Assembly (NCBI GenBank): GCA_028101965.1
Contig: JAOHMI010000006.1
Coordinates: 1-64,000, forward strand
Direction of reading: 5' to 3'
Length of the DNA stretch: 64,000 bases
DNA from: Bacteriovoracaceae bacterium
Lineage (GTDB): Bacteria > Bdellovibrionota > Bacteriovoracia > Bacteriovoracales > Bacteriovoracaceae
Position numbers and translations under genes: made by a program. The notes beneath the pieces were generated by a model. It had not been told where the DNA came from and did not search any database. It saw only the letters and a program-made list of their open reading frames with translations. The first letter of the stretch is position 1; each line of letters starts with the position of its first letter. Shown one piece after another: positions 9,765 through 18,312 of this stretch.

Positions 9765-10613
9765 CTATTTTTCTAACGACTCTGAGGATATATTACTTAA
9801 GTAGATTTTGGCCAGTTTTGCCATTTCATCTTTAGGGTATTTTTTAATTAAAAAGTTGAAATTATCCGTAGCTTTTTTAGTGTTATCTTTTTTCAAATAC
9901 AATCGCCCTAAATCAAGAAAGTTTTTTGCCTCCATCCACTTTAATGGAAGACCGTTAATTTTCTCAAGAACAGCAATTGCCTCATCCACCTTGTTTTCGT
10001 TTTCAAGTAAAACTGAAAGGCGAAGTCCCATTAAATAAGTCTCTTCATTGCTTCCAAGGTTAGCTTTATAAAAGTCTTGTGCAATCCCTACCGCCTCAGA
10101 GCTTCTGTTTAACTCCACTAATTCATTTATTAGTTTAAGGTTAACTGGAAGCATGGAGCGATGATTCTGTAATTCTGGACTTAAAGCCTTATATTCTGAA
10201 ACAACTGTAGCAAATTCCACTTTATCCTCTGGTTTTACTTCTGGCTTCTTCTGCCCTGGTGCCGCCGCGGGATTTGGATCTTTCTTCTGGTCAAAGTATT
10301 TATTTACGTAATTTTTTTGATAATCATATATTGCACTTGTAACTTCTGTTTGCACTGCATTCTTCTTACTTTCGAAGAAGCTATAGCCAATGGCAAGAAC
10401 GACCACAATAAAACCAGCAATTAAAATGCTATTTTTATTTTCATTTACAAAATGACCTAAAGTGGTTTTATCTAAACTTTGTTCAATTTCTTGAATATCT
10501 GTACCTTGAACAACGTTTTTTTGAGAAGATTTTTTTGACTTGTTTGCCTGTGCTGTTGTGGCATTCATTTTCTTACTTCCTTTCGAGGTATTTGTTTCGA
10601 GGCTATTACTCAC
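9765..10613 (-). CDS. YfgM-like membrane-anchored TPR protein
   Basis: One transmembrane helix (ILIAGFIVVVLAIGYSFF, about residues 65-82 from this start) follows a basic, Ser/Thr/Asn-rich cytosolic N-terminus. The periplasmic part contains tetratricopeptide-type helices (LNLGRLYLKKDN-like repeats near the C-terminus), as in YfgM, the periplasmic chaperone linked to SecYEG. The GTG at 10613 has AAGGAG 8 bases upstream. A second candidate, the ATG 15 codons in, also has a good site (AAGGAAG), so the start is ambiguous. A low-complexity Pro/Ala/Lys insert (PNPAAAPGQKKPEVKPEDK) follows the first periplasmic helix. Linkage to bamB supports an envelope-biogenesis role. Confidence 0.75.
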   Translation of the reverse strand: MSNSLETNTSKGSKKMNATTAQANKSKKSSQKNVVQGTDIQEIEQSLDKTTLGHFVNENKNSILIAGFIVVVLAIGYSFFESKKNAVQTEVTSAIYDYQKNYVNKYFDQKKDPNPAAAPGQKKPEVKPEDKVEFATVVSEYKALSPELQNHRSMLPVNLKLINELVELNRSSEAVGIAQDFYKANLGSNEETYLMGLRLSVLLENENKVDEAIAVLEKINGLPLKWMEAKNFLDLGRLYLKKDNTKKATDNFNFLIKKYPKDEMAKLAKIYLSNISSESLEK

Positions 10614-10706
10614 CGCGCACACTCCTTAATTTCTTAAAATAATTGAGAGTTTAGCTAATCTATTCACTCGTTGTCAAAATTCATAGGTTAGCGATAAAAT
10701 AATACT

Positions 10707-11189
10707 ATGAAGAAATTTATATACATTATTTTGTCGTTTTTAATAGTCCCCTCTGCATTTTCTTTACCCCTTATGGGTCGCCTGGGGGTGGGAATGACCA
10801 ACCAGTTAAGAAATGACATGGATGCAATTAGCTTTAAGGTGCAGAGATCCCGTGGCACAGCTCTTGGGGCCATGATTGGTCTTAAAAGTAATGAAGATAA
10901 TACACTATATGGGATTGGGTTCAAGTTTTATAAACTTATTTATGATGAACCTCAACTTAGCTTCTACGGTGTAGGTACGCTTGCCATGTTTAATTATGTC
11001 AAAGATGACACCACGGAAAATGGCTACCAACTTGATGGAGGGATGGGATCAGAGTTTCATTTTGCCGGATTAGAGTCTATTGGTTTCAGTTTTGAGTTTG
11101 GATTGAGTATCAATAAAGTCAATGAGCAGAATAATTTTGAAACTTTTGGAGATCATATCATCCAAGCGGCCGTGCATTTTTATTTATAG
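10707..11189 (+). CDS. Small outer-membrane beta-barrel protein
   Basis: A signal peptide (MKKFIYIILSFLIVPSAFS) precedes a roughly 140-aa mature protein of alternating hydrophobic and polar residues rich in Gly and aromatics (YGIGFKFYKL, FSFEFGLSIN). It ends in an aromatic-terminated strand (VHFYL), typical of an eight-stranded barrel inserted by the BAM machinery. No specific family is recognised. It is followed after 25 bp by another barrel gene on the same strand, so the two are probably an operon. Function, whether porin-like or structural, cannot be read from sequence. Confidence 0.75.
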   Translation: MKKFIYIILSFLIVPSAFSLPLMGRLGVGMTNQLRNDMDAISFKVQRSRGTALGAMIGLKSNEDNTLYGIGFKFYKLIYDEPQLSFYGVGTLAMFNYVKDDTTENGYQLDGGMGSEFHFAGLESIGFSFEFGLSINKVNEQNNFETFGDHIIQAAVHFYL

Positions 11190-11214
11190 CGATTGAATCG
11201 TTAGAAGAGATTAA

Positions 11215-12036
11215 ATGAAAGGAATTTATTTACTTTTCGTCCTGCTAATTAGTCCCATAAATTTGATGGGTCAAGACGCTGGTTTAATGTTTGATGCCTA
11301 TGATAGTGACATCAATGTTGGTGGAGACATCTTCTCTGACTTTAATGAAGATTTAGATGCTTCTACAGTTCTCGAAGATGAACGCTTTTATCGCTACGCT
11401 AGGTTCTATTCAGTAAACTTAGGAATTGGAAAAACATCTTTTACTGGAAACCGTGGATTAGCTTATGAAGATGATGATCCAAGTTATGTCATAAGTCTTA
11501 ATTATTTTCTAAACTTTCAAACTAGTTTTATAATGGGCATAGAGTATTCCAAGCACACAATGTTCATTGATACCTATGTAAATGGTAGTCGAGGTGAAAT
11601 TGTTGGAGCCGTGGAAACAGCTTTTATTCGCCCTTTTATGGGCTTTCGTTATTACATTGATACCACTAATCTCAACACACCTATAACCTACTCTAACCCC
11701 TACTTTACAGCGAGAATTGAGTATTGGTACCAAACCAACACATTCCCAGAAAATGACAATCTTGATGATGAAAATGGTGGAGGTTTAGGTTCAGGTGTTG
11801 GCGGAGGATTAGAATTTCCTATCGAATTAAAAAGCCGCTACATCAATGTGGAATTTCTGTATCATTGGGTAAATTATTTTGATCGAAACACCATGGATTA
11901 TCGGAAAATTCCTTCAGGAGAAGAGGATGTTGTTCCACGAGACGGAGAAGAAGTTCGTCTAGATAGTAAGTACGGTTATGAAAATCTACGCGGAAATTCC
12001 TGGAGCATTATGATTTCTTATAATGTCACTTGGTAA
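11215..12036 (+). CDS. Outer-membrane beta-barrel protein, unknown function
   Basis: A signal peptide ends near LMGQ. The mature N-terminus is acidic (DAYDSDINVGGDIFSDFNEDLD) and is followed by amphipathic strand segments (YSVNLGIGKTSF, FRYYIDTT, ARIEYWYQ) and a Gly-rich turn (GGGLGSGVGGGLEF). The C-terminal strand (WSIMISYNVTW) ends in an aromatic residue, the usual barrel signal. It lies 25 bp after another small barrel gene. A 364-bp non-coding gap follows. No homologue is recognised. Confidence 0.75.
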   Translation: MKGIYLLFVLLISPINLMGQDAGLMFDAYDSDINVGGDIFSDFNEDLDASTVLEDERFYRYARFYSVNLGIGKTSFTGNRGLAYEDDDPSYVISLNYFLNFQTSFIMGIEYSKHTMFIDTYVNGSRGEIVGAVETAFIRPFMGFRYYIDTTNLNTPITYSNPYFTARIEYWYQTNTFPENDNLDDENGGGLGSGVGGGLEFPIELKSRYINVEFLYHWVNYFDRNTMDYRKIPSGEEDVVPRDGEEVRLDSKYGYENLRGNSWSIMISYNVTW

Positions 12037-12400
12037 ACGCCTCAAAAAATCAACACTTGAAACTAAACATCTTTTATTGACCCGAATGTGCCCTATTTTC
12101 TTGTCTTCTGAAATTCAGTTTAAATAGCTAATTGTTTGTTTTTATTGAATCCCCCAAAATAGATTGGGAATAAACTCAACATTCAATTAAAATAGTAGAT
12201 GAGGATAGGTTTCGAGGAAGTTTACTTTAATCAAAGGAAGAACTTCAATATTATCAAATTTACCAGAAAGTTATCAGCTTTCTCCCTACTTAAGAATTTA
12301 GGAAGGCAGTATTGGTATTATCTTGGGAGATCATCAAAGATGTGTCTGCGCGCTCCCTTCCCCCCGTGGGATTATGGCCACAGACACTTGGATGAATCGT
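12037..12400. other. 364-bp gap with a GC-rich inverted repeat
   Basis: No convincing gene is seen. The 84-aa plus-strand ORF at 12199 lacks a ribosome-binding site and runs into the antisense of the next gene. Near the right end, GTGTCTG (12342-12348) and CAGACAC (12381-12387) form a 7-bp stem enclosing a C-rich segment with an inner TCCC/GGGA pairing. This patch is far more G+C-rich than its surroundings. Several AGGA/GGAAG motifs lie between 12195 and 12310. It could be a small RNA, a 3' end structure or a degraded element. It does not match tmRNA, RNase P, SRP or 6S RNA signatures I know. Confidence 0.4.
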
Positions 12401-13084
12401 TTAAAAATTTAATATTAAATCATGACTTAATGTTTTTGCTCTCATTAGTTTAAATAAATTTAAATTGGGTAAATACGGAAGAAACATTTCAAACTTTAAT
12501 CCATTTTTACTGACTTTCCCCACTTCCATTTCCAAGTTTTCCAAACCTAAATCAGAGAAAAGCTTATGGGTAATCTGAATCTTACTACCGGTGCTTATAA
12601 AGCTATCCGACTCTAGGATTAAACCGTGACGATTAATTTCCATTAACTGCATATAAACATCAATCTCAATTGACTGAAGTTCACGAGGAACATCTGAAGA
12701 ATGAACTGAGTCTTGCCCTATACTTAACCCTGTGGCCATGGCAATTTTGTTTTTTAATATATACTCATCTAGAGGTTTTGAGACGAAGTCATCAATACCA
12801 AGTTGAAACAATTGATCAATGACACGATCATCATCCACTCGTGATAAAGCTATTATTGGAACAAGGTATTCACTTTCATGTTTTATTTTAGAAATAACTT
12901 CTTTTCCTTCACCTTGGAAATTTAAATTTAAATCCACAAGACAAAGATCAGGAGAAACTAATTCGAACATATCAAAAAATTGCTGTTGATTTTCGGCTGT
13001 ATGAATTTCAATTCGTTTTGATGATAGCATTCTTTCTAAAGCTATATTGAAATCTCGGTCATCATCAATACTGAGTATCTTCAT
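12401..13084 (-). CDS. Response regulator with C-terminal PilZ-like domain
   Basis: Residues 1-115 form an intact receiver: acidic cluster (SIDDDRD), phospho-acceptor Asp in CLVDLNL, and conserved Lys in FVSKPLDE. After a linker, residues about 130-227 have the hydrophobic pattern of a PilZ fold (EIDVYMQLMEINRHGLILES) but lack a clear RxxxR motif, so c-di-GMP binding is doubtful. GGAG lies 7 bases before the ATG. The gene starts 4 bases after the stop of the upstream gene, which has the same two-domain layout, so they are almost certainly co-transcribed. No kinase is adjacent. Receiver certain; second domain inferred. Confidence 0.8.
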   Translation of the reverse strand: MKILSIDDDRDFNIALERMLSSKRIEIHTAENQQQFFDMFELVSPDLCLVDLNLNFQGEGKEVISKIKHESEYLVPIIALSRVDDDRVIDQLFQLGIDDFVSKPLDEYILKNKIAMATGLSIGQDSVHSSDVPRELQSIEIDVYMQLMEINRHGLILESDSFISTGSKIQITHKLFSDLGLENLEMEVGKVSKNGLKFEMFLPYLPNLNLFKLMRAKTLSHDLILNF

Positions 13085-13087
13085 AAA

Positions 13088-13780
13088 TTATCTCCATTTA
13101 TTTTTTTGCGCCCGTATCAACTTGGCAGAGCTCTCGGGTAAACCTCGAAAGGCGTATTCAGTTAAAAACTCATTTTCATGAGTGGCATATGAATGACTAA
13201 TCTTCTTTAGATCAAAGTAGGAAATATCGAGTCCATCAAAAAGGCGGCTCGTTATGTTAATGGGTGTACTCCCTTGGAGAAATAGAGAGGATGACAAAAC
13301 ACAATTTAGCTCACCTAATCGTCTTACGGATCCTTGAACTTTTACTCTCAAATGAACCTCATCTTCAGAAAGTTTTATTTTATCATTTATTTCATTGCAA
13401 CTTATCAAGGTTTCCTCGACCTCATTTTTCCAATCCTCTTCTTCAGCATTAGAGAATAGAATATTTCTCGATTGTAAATTTGCTGAGATGATAAAATCGA
13501 GAACTTGCATATTTTTTTTAGGAAAAATTAAGTAAAAAATGCTTCCTAGTTTTTTGGCCATATCATCGATCAATTTGAGTTTTTTCTCAAACTGATCCAG
13601 CTTTTCAAATCCAACACTAATGAAAACAAACTCTGGTTGATCTTGAATCATCCTCTCGCACAAAGCTTTAAAACCACTTTCTAATTCGAGTGTGATTCCA
13701 CGATTTTGAACTAATCGGTGAAGTTTTCCCAAGTCTTGGGAGCTCAAGTTAAATGCAACTAATTCTTTTTGATGGTGCAT
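13088..13780 (-). CDS. Degenerate receiver / PilZ-like protein, paired with the next gene
   Basis: The 230-aa protein parallels its downstream neighbour: an N-terminal domain with receiver-like alternation (ELVAFNLSSQDLGKLHRLVQ, then FVFISVGF) but no acidic cluster and no phospho-acceptor Asp, then a C-terminal domain like a divergent PilZ fold (SEDEVHLRVKVQGSVRR, STPINITSRLF). It may be a phosphorylation-independent partner or dimerisation partner of the active receiver protein. GGAGG lies unusually close (3 bases) to the ATG. Co-transcription with the following gene is clear from the 3-bp gap. The pseudo-receiver reading is inference from pattern only. Confidence 0.65.
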   Translation of the reverse strand: MHHQKELVAFNLSSQDLGKLHRLVQNRGITLELESGFKALCERMIQDQPEFVFISVGFEKLDQFEKKLKLIDDMAKKLGSIFYLIFPKKNMQVLDFIISANLQSRNILFSNAEEEDWKNEVEETLISCNEINDKIKLSEDEVHLRVKVQGSVRRLGELNCVLSSSLFLQGSTPINITSRLFDGLDISYFDLKKISHSYATHENEFLTEYAFRGLPESSAKLIRAQKNKWR

Positions 13781-14009
13781 ACGCCTCCAGAATAAATAAC
13801 CATTTATGTATGTTAAAGACTCTAGGAATTTGAAATGTAAACTCTCCTTTACAAGGAAGGTAACTATTTAAATTTATTAAGAAATTATACAAATGTAAGA
13901 ATCAAACTTTGCATTCAATTATCATGTACCTTTGAACTTTATGCCAAATTTTTAAGGATTAAAAAGATATTAATTCTTTTTCAGATCTTTAACTTAATAC
14001 TTCCAATTA

Positions 14010-14410
14010 ATGAACGATAAATAGGTATAGGTAATCATTTAATAGAGCAATTATTAACTGAAACAGAACTCGATTTATCAGAGATTCAAAATATCTATAA
14101 AGGCTACTTTAAATTAATTGAATCACACAAAGTCGTCAATAAAAAGAAAGTTGAAGATCTTCTTGAAATGTTTTTTATTGGTATTTCCTATGATGTCAAA
14201 CATAGTGATGATTTTAATCACTTAAAGTACATTTGGCCGTACCTAAAAAAATATGAGGAAGTCTTAGTGAAAAATGCAGGCTGGTTTGGAAAATTTATTA
14301 CCAACAATAAGGAAAAATTAGACGAATTTGAAAAATTATTTCAATTACAAGTACAGATTTCTAGATGTTCAAACAAGAAGTATTTGCCAAACAACGAAAA
14401 GAAAAATTGA
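14010..14410 (+). pseudogene. Probable frameshifted small gene (about 134 codons), unknown function
   Basis: The track shows only 80 aa from an internal ATG (14168), but the same frame is open and coding-like from 14021 (NHLIEQLLTETELDLSEIQ...). That stretch has no ATG, GTG or TTG start. An ATG at 14010 begins MNDK in another frame and hits TAG after four codons; one extra A in the run at 14019 would join it to the long frame to give MNDKIGIGNHLIEQ. So a single-base loss (or a sequencing error) is the simplest reading. The product would be soluble, helical and charged, with no known motif. It ends 1 bp from the convergent asnS stop. A translated short form from 14168 cannot be excluded. Confidence 0.5.
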
Positions 14411-14411
14411 A

Positions 14412-15800
14412 TTAAAATTCCGCACTCTTCGGTGTTCTCGCAAATGGAATGACATCTCGAATATTAGTCATCCCGGTTGCATACATAATAAATCTCTCAA
14501 ACCCTAAACCAAACCCAGAATGCTCTGCCCCGCCATACTTTCTTAAATCTAAATACCATTGGTAAGGAGCCACATTCATCTTATTTTCATTCATTCTGTT
14601 TAGTAACTTGTCATAGGAATCTTCTCTTTGGGATCCACCTATGAGCTCTCCTACTCCAGGAATAAGAAGATCCATGGCCCGAACAGTTTCCCCGTCATCA
14701 TTTTCTTTCATATAAAAGGCTTTAATTTTTTTTGGATAATCAGTAACAATCACCGGCCCTTTGTAAATATCATCGGTCAGGTGCCGTTCATGCTCAGTTT
14801 GCAGATCAATTCCCCATTTCACAGGGAATTCAAATTTCTTCTTAGAATTCTCTAAAAGCTTTACTGCCTCAGTGTAGGTAATTTTAGTAATTTCACTATT
14901 TACTAATGACTGTAGTTTCTCAATAAGACCTTTTTCAATTCGTTGATTGAAGAAATCCATCTCATTAGGATTAGAATCAAGGACACTTTTTGCCATAAAT
15001 TTTAAGTAATCATGAGCAAGCGTGGCAACCTGATCTAAGTTGCAAAAAGAAACTTCCGGCTCTACCATCCAAAACTCTGCTAAATGTCGACTGGTGTAGG
15101 AGTTTTCAGAGCGAAAAGTAGGTCCAAAGGTATAGACCCTACCTAAAGCCAAGGCGAGTGCTTCTGCTTCAAGCTGTCCAGAAACACAAAGACTCGTTTC
15201 TTTACCAAAATAATCTTGGGCAAAGTCCACTTCTTTTTTATCAGTATGAGGTATATTATTTAAATCTATTGTGCTAACACGAAACATCTCGCCCGCACCT
15301 TCCGCATCTAGTCCAGTTATTATTGGCGTGTTAACATAATAAAAATTATTGTTGTGAAAGAAATCGTGAGTGGCCTTGGCCAAGGTATGGCGAACTCGAA
15401 AAACAGCACCAAAGGAATTAGTTCTTGGTCGAAGGTGAGCGATTTCTCGCAAAAATTCAAATGAAGTGGCTTTTTTCTGTAAAGGATAATCATCTGTGTT
15501 AGCACAGACAATTTCCACTGATTTTGACTGAATTTCTACAGATTGATTTTTTCCTTGGGAAGCCTTCGCAACACCATTAACAATAACTGTGCTTCCTACT
15601 AGAAGCTTAGAGACTTCTTCATAGTTTGGAGTGGACCCGTCTACAATTATTTGTAAATTTAATTGTGAAGAGCCGTCGTTAACGACCATGAATGAGAAAG
15701 CTTTCGACTTTCGTAGGGAGCGAACCCATCCTTTCACCGTAACTTCTTGGTCGATTAAATTATCATTGGCTACCAGTTCTTTAATAAATACAGTTTTCAT
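14412..15800 (-). CDS. asnS: Asparaginyl-tRNA synthetase
   Basis: This class IIb synthetase charges tRNA-Asn. An N-terminal OB-fold anticodon-binding domain (about residues 15-105, VTVKGWVRSLRKSK) precedes the catalytic domain. Class II motif 2 is FRSENSYTSRHLAEFWM, with the AsnRS-type WMVEPE. Motif 3 is GFGLGFERFIMY, followed by NIRDVIPFARTP, where the more usual sequence is FPRTP. The length (462 aa) is typical, and AsnRS rather than AspRS is indicated by the lack of the GAD insert and by the ending. It is a single gene on this strand, with the pfkB-type kinase upstream. Confidence 0.97.
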   Translation of the reverse strand: MKTVFIKELVANDNLIDQEVTVKGWVRSLRKSKAFSFMVVNDGSSQLNLQIIVDGSTPNYEEVSKLLVGSTVIVNGVAKASQGKNQSVEIQSKSVEIVCANTDDYPLQKKATSFEFLREIAHLRPRTNSFGAVFRVRHTLAKATHDFFHNNNFYYVNTPIITGLDAEGAGEMFRVSTIDLNNIPHTDKKEVDFAQDYFGKETSLCVSGQLEAEALALALGRVYTFGPTFRSENSYTSRHLAEFWMVEPEVSFCNLDQVATLAHDYLKFMAKSVLDSNPNEMDFFNQRIEKGLIEKLQSLVNSEITKITYTEAVKLLENSKKKFEFPVKWGIDLQTEHERHLTDDIYKGPVIVTDYPKKIKAFYMKENDDGETVRAMDLLIPGVGELIGGSQREDSYDKLLNRMNENKMNVAPYQWYLDLRKYGGAEHSGFGLGFERFIMYATGMTNIRDVIPFARTPKSAEF

Positions 15801-15877
15801 TTAACGATCCTTGGGACAAATGCCATCAAAGTCTCATTATATATTACGAAATATTAAAAAGGTATAGTTGGACTTAA

Positions 15878-16885
15878 CTAGTTCGTAAAAATTTTATTTT
15901 TTACATCGGCCATTTGGGGCTGAGATAGCCTAGGTCCAAATTGTGTTACAAGCTTTGAGCTGGCATAGCTGGCCAATTGTGCTGAGCCGGCAGGAGTATG
16001 ACCATTGGTTAACCCATACAGAAAACAACCAGCAAAGATGTCTCCCGCTCCATTGGAGTCAATTGCCTCTACTTGATGAGGTTCAATATCGATAAAAATT
16101 TCACCATCATATACCATGGAACCATTCCGGCCCAATGTTATTGCAAATTGCTTAGTTTTTGACTTTAGCTCCTCACGGATGGAATTTAAATCTTCAGCAC
16201 CAGTGAAGTCCTGGGCTTCCTGAAAATTACAAAATAAGAGATCAATACCTGCATCGACGAGCATATTCATTTCTTTTTTAAAGAAATTTGTCATATTCGG
16301 ATCAGAAAAGGTTAAAGCAACTTTTGTATCATATTTTTTGGCGATTTCGATGGCTTTTAAAGCTGCTGCATGACCTGTTGGACTGGCAACTAAATAACCC
16401 TCGATGTAGACATACTTACTTTGTTTAATGGCTTCTTCATCCAATTCAGCTTCGGAAAGGGTCGAGGTAATTCCAAGGTAAGTATTCATACTTCTTTCTG
16501 CATCAGGAGTGATCAAGACTAAACAACGACCGGTTTTTTGATCGGTCGCCGGTAATGTTTGTTTACTATAATAAGTATCTATTCTATTTTCTTGCAAATT
16601 ATCTAAATAGAATTCACCTTGCTCATCCTTATTCACTTTACATGAATAATAAGCATTCCCTCCTAATTGAGAGACAGCAATTATGGAATTCGCCGCAGAA
16701 CCTCCACAAATGATGTTATGGTGTTTTTGATTCTCTAAAACACGGTAAAGCTCCTCAAGTCGTTGATCGTCGATTAGAGTCATTAATCCTTTATCCACTC
16801 CCGCACTTGAAAGAATTTGATCTGTGACTTGATACTCAATATCACAAAGCGCATTTCCAATTCCATAAACATCATAATTTTTCAT
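15878..16885 (-). CDS. PfkB-family kinase, probably adenosine kinase-like
   Basis: The 335-aa protein has the ribokinase fold signatures: an N-terminal YGIGNALCDIEYQV, the GGSAANSI motif near residue 62, and the C-terminal DSNGAGDIFAG anion hole with catalytic Asp. The closest layout I know is the adenosine kinase/PfkB branch common in Bacteroidota and Bdellovibrionota, so adenosine or a related nucleoside is the most likely substrate; a sugar substrate cannot be excluded. It has a soluble, cytosolic character. It lies 78 bp upstream of asnS on the same strand, so co-transcription is possible but no functional link is evident. Confidence 0.85.
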   Translation of the reverse strand: MKNYDVYGIGNALCDIEYQVTDQILSSAGVDKGLMTLIDDQRLEELYRVLENQKHHNIICGGSAANSIIAVSQLGGNAYYSCKVNKDEQGEFYLDNLQENRIDTYYSKQTLPATDQKTGRCLVLITPDAERSMNTYLGITSTLSEAELDEEAIKQSKYVYIEGYLVASPTGHAAALKAIEIAKKYDTKVALTFSDPNMTNFFKKEMNMLVDAGIDLLFCNFQEAQDFTGAEDLNSIREELKSKTKQFAITLGRNGSMVYDGEIFIDIEPHQVEAIDSNGAGDIFAGCFLYGLTNGHTPAGSAQLASYASSKLVTQFGPRLSQPQMADVKNKIFTN

Positions 16886-16908
16886 GGGCTCATTCCTCTT
16901 TAATAATT

Positions 16909-17343
16909 TTATTTAACTTTAATTTTATACGAATAGCTTGATTGAGAACTAAAACAGCCAGCATTTCGACGAACAAACTTTAAAGTTTTTTTATTCTTTC
17001 TCACAAATTCATTCATTAGACGAGTGTCATAGTAACAATTATCATTAAAGCCGGATCTTATTTTAAAAATATCACCTGTTTTATTGTCTTCATTAAACTC
17101 GTACTCAACATCTACCATAACTGGAGTAACCCAACCAGGTTGAATACCACCTCGACAACGAGAATCAATAATTTCTGCCCCCATCTTCTCAATTAATTTT
17201 TCCGCTTGATCTTGAGCGAAATCACAACTTAGGTAAACTCTGTTTCGGCCCTCAAAGCCTGTATAATAGAATGAAAAATCCTTCGCCACGACAGTTGATG
17301 AAATGACAAATAAAAATAAATAAATTGAAGAGAGCTTTCTCAT
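16909..17343 (-). CDS. Secreted cysteine-containing protein, unknown function
   Basis: A signal peptide (MRKLSSIYLFLFVISSTVVA) is followed by a 124-aa mature domain with five cysteines (LSCDF, SRCRGG, DNCYYD, AGCFSS and others), so disulfides in the periplasm are likely. It ends in a strand rich in Ser/Tyr/Lys. There is no recognised motif. It lies 23 bp upstream of the PfkB-type kinase gene on the same strand, a spacing that permits co-transcription. Confidence 0.7.
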   Translation of the reverse strand: MRKLSSIYLFLFVISSTVVAKDFSFYYTGFEGRNRVYLSCDFAQDQAEKLIEKMGAEIIDSRCRGGIQPGWVTPVMVDVEYEFNEDNKTGDIFKIRSGFNDNCYYDTRLMNEFVRKNKKTLKFVRRNAGCFSSQSSYSYKIKVK

Positions 17344-17405
17344 ATATATCCCCTTTAAATCAAATAAATGACTATTTAATTAGTGGATTGATTTTGGTAA
17401 AAGAA

Positions 17406-17447
17406 TGGTTAATTGGCAATAAAAATTGGTTAATTGGCAATAAAAAT
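17406..17447. repeat. Perfect 21-bp tandem duplication
   Basis: The unit TGGTTAATTGGCAATAAAAAT occurs twice head-to-tail with no mismatch. The second copy contains the stop codon and last codons of the rsmJ-like gene (minus strand), so the duplication copied the 3' end of that gene into the intergenic space. The lack of divergence suggests a recent slip or a hypervariable tract. Confidence 0.9.
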
Positions 17448-18197
17448 ATAGTAGGTTACGTTCTTTCCTACTTCTTTAAAATGAATGGGATATTCTTTCG
17501 TATCAATGTGATTTAGCGTCGAGGTTTTGAATATAAAGTTTTTCCCTTTTAACAGCGGTAAGAATTCCTGCTGATTTTTATCCTCAATCAAGGCTTCTAG
17601 AAATTGAATCTTTTTTTTGTTCTTTGACTTTAATGACTTAACCTCAAACATAGGATCACAGTAATATATCTCTTTAGCTGCAACCTCATTTTGCTGCAAA
17701 TAATCAATACTACTTCCATAACGTAACTTAAGTTTTTTTAATTGTTTATAGCTACTTTTTTCCAGGGAGTCCGTTAAAAGAATAAATAAAAGTGGGTTGA
17801 ATTCAAATGCAGTTACTTCAAGGGAAGGGTAGAGAATTAGCAGTAAAAGGCTATCTCCCAAAAAACCGGCAGTGCAATCGATAATTTCCCTTTTCTCATC
17901 AGATGAAATGTTAAATTTTCTTAAAACGCGGTATAAAGGATACTTTTTATTCTGAACTTTATTCACCTCTTGAAAAAGCCGCCGAAAATCATCGTTTAAG
18001 TCTAAAGAAACCTTAAGTCCATTTTCCACTTCAATAGTGGTTCCTCCTGAATTTCGACTAATCTTCATTGATACAGGAGAATGATAAACCTTGGGAAGAT
18101 CATATTTATCAAGCAGGTTTTGACCCAATTGAAGAAAATCAATTAGAGATTCAAGTGGTATCGGTTCTTGCCTTTCAATCTGGAATGTATTTATCAC
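17430..18197 (-). CDS. rsmJ: RsmJ-like 16S rRNA guanine methyltransferase
   Basis: The SAM-binding motif I appears as IIDCTAGFLGDSLLL, followed by the acidic loop VTAFEFNPLLFILL. The catalytic-site motif YYCDPMFEVK matches the DPMF signature of RsmJ (YhiQ), the enzyme that makes m2G1516 in 16S rRNA. The length (255 aa) fits the family. An adjacent Lys-rich segment (KSLKSKNKKK) corresponds to the KSA-type region after DPMF in relatives. It is divergent from gcvP. Its last codons are duplicated by the adjacent 21-bp repeat. Family assignment rests on two motifs and length. Confidence 0.8.
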   Translation of the reverse strand: MINTFQIERQEPIPLESLIDFLQLGQNLLDKYDLPKVYHSPVSMKISRNSGGTTIEVENGLKVSLDLNDDFRRLFQEVNKVQNKKYPLYRVLRKFNISSDEKREIIDCTAGFLGDSLLLLILYPSLEVTAFEFNPLLFILLTDSLEKSSYKQLKKLKLRYGSSIDYLQQNEVAAKEIYYCDPMFEVKSLKSKNKKKIQFLEALIEDKNQQEFLPLLKGKNFIFKTSTLNHIDTKEYPIHFKEVGKNVTYYIFIAN

Positions 18198-18312
18198 AAA
18201 TGACTCTTTGTTTTATTGTAGCTACTGCTACTTTATGATATTTTTTACTCGATTAATAATTATTTACCAAATATTCGGAACCAACCGGCTAATTATTGCA
18301 AGGAATAGGATC

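Noticed and set aside
12199-12453. 84-aa plus-strand ORF
   Set aside because: No ribosome-binding site, no recognisable protein character, and the last 53 bases are antisense to the receiver/PilZ-like gene.
14200-14235. A further TGAT-N4-ATCA match (near 14214)
   Set aside because: It lies inside a coding-like frame and not upstream of a gene; about two such matches are expected by chance in the window.
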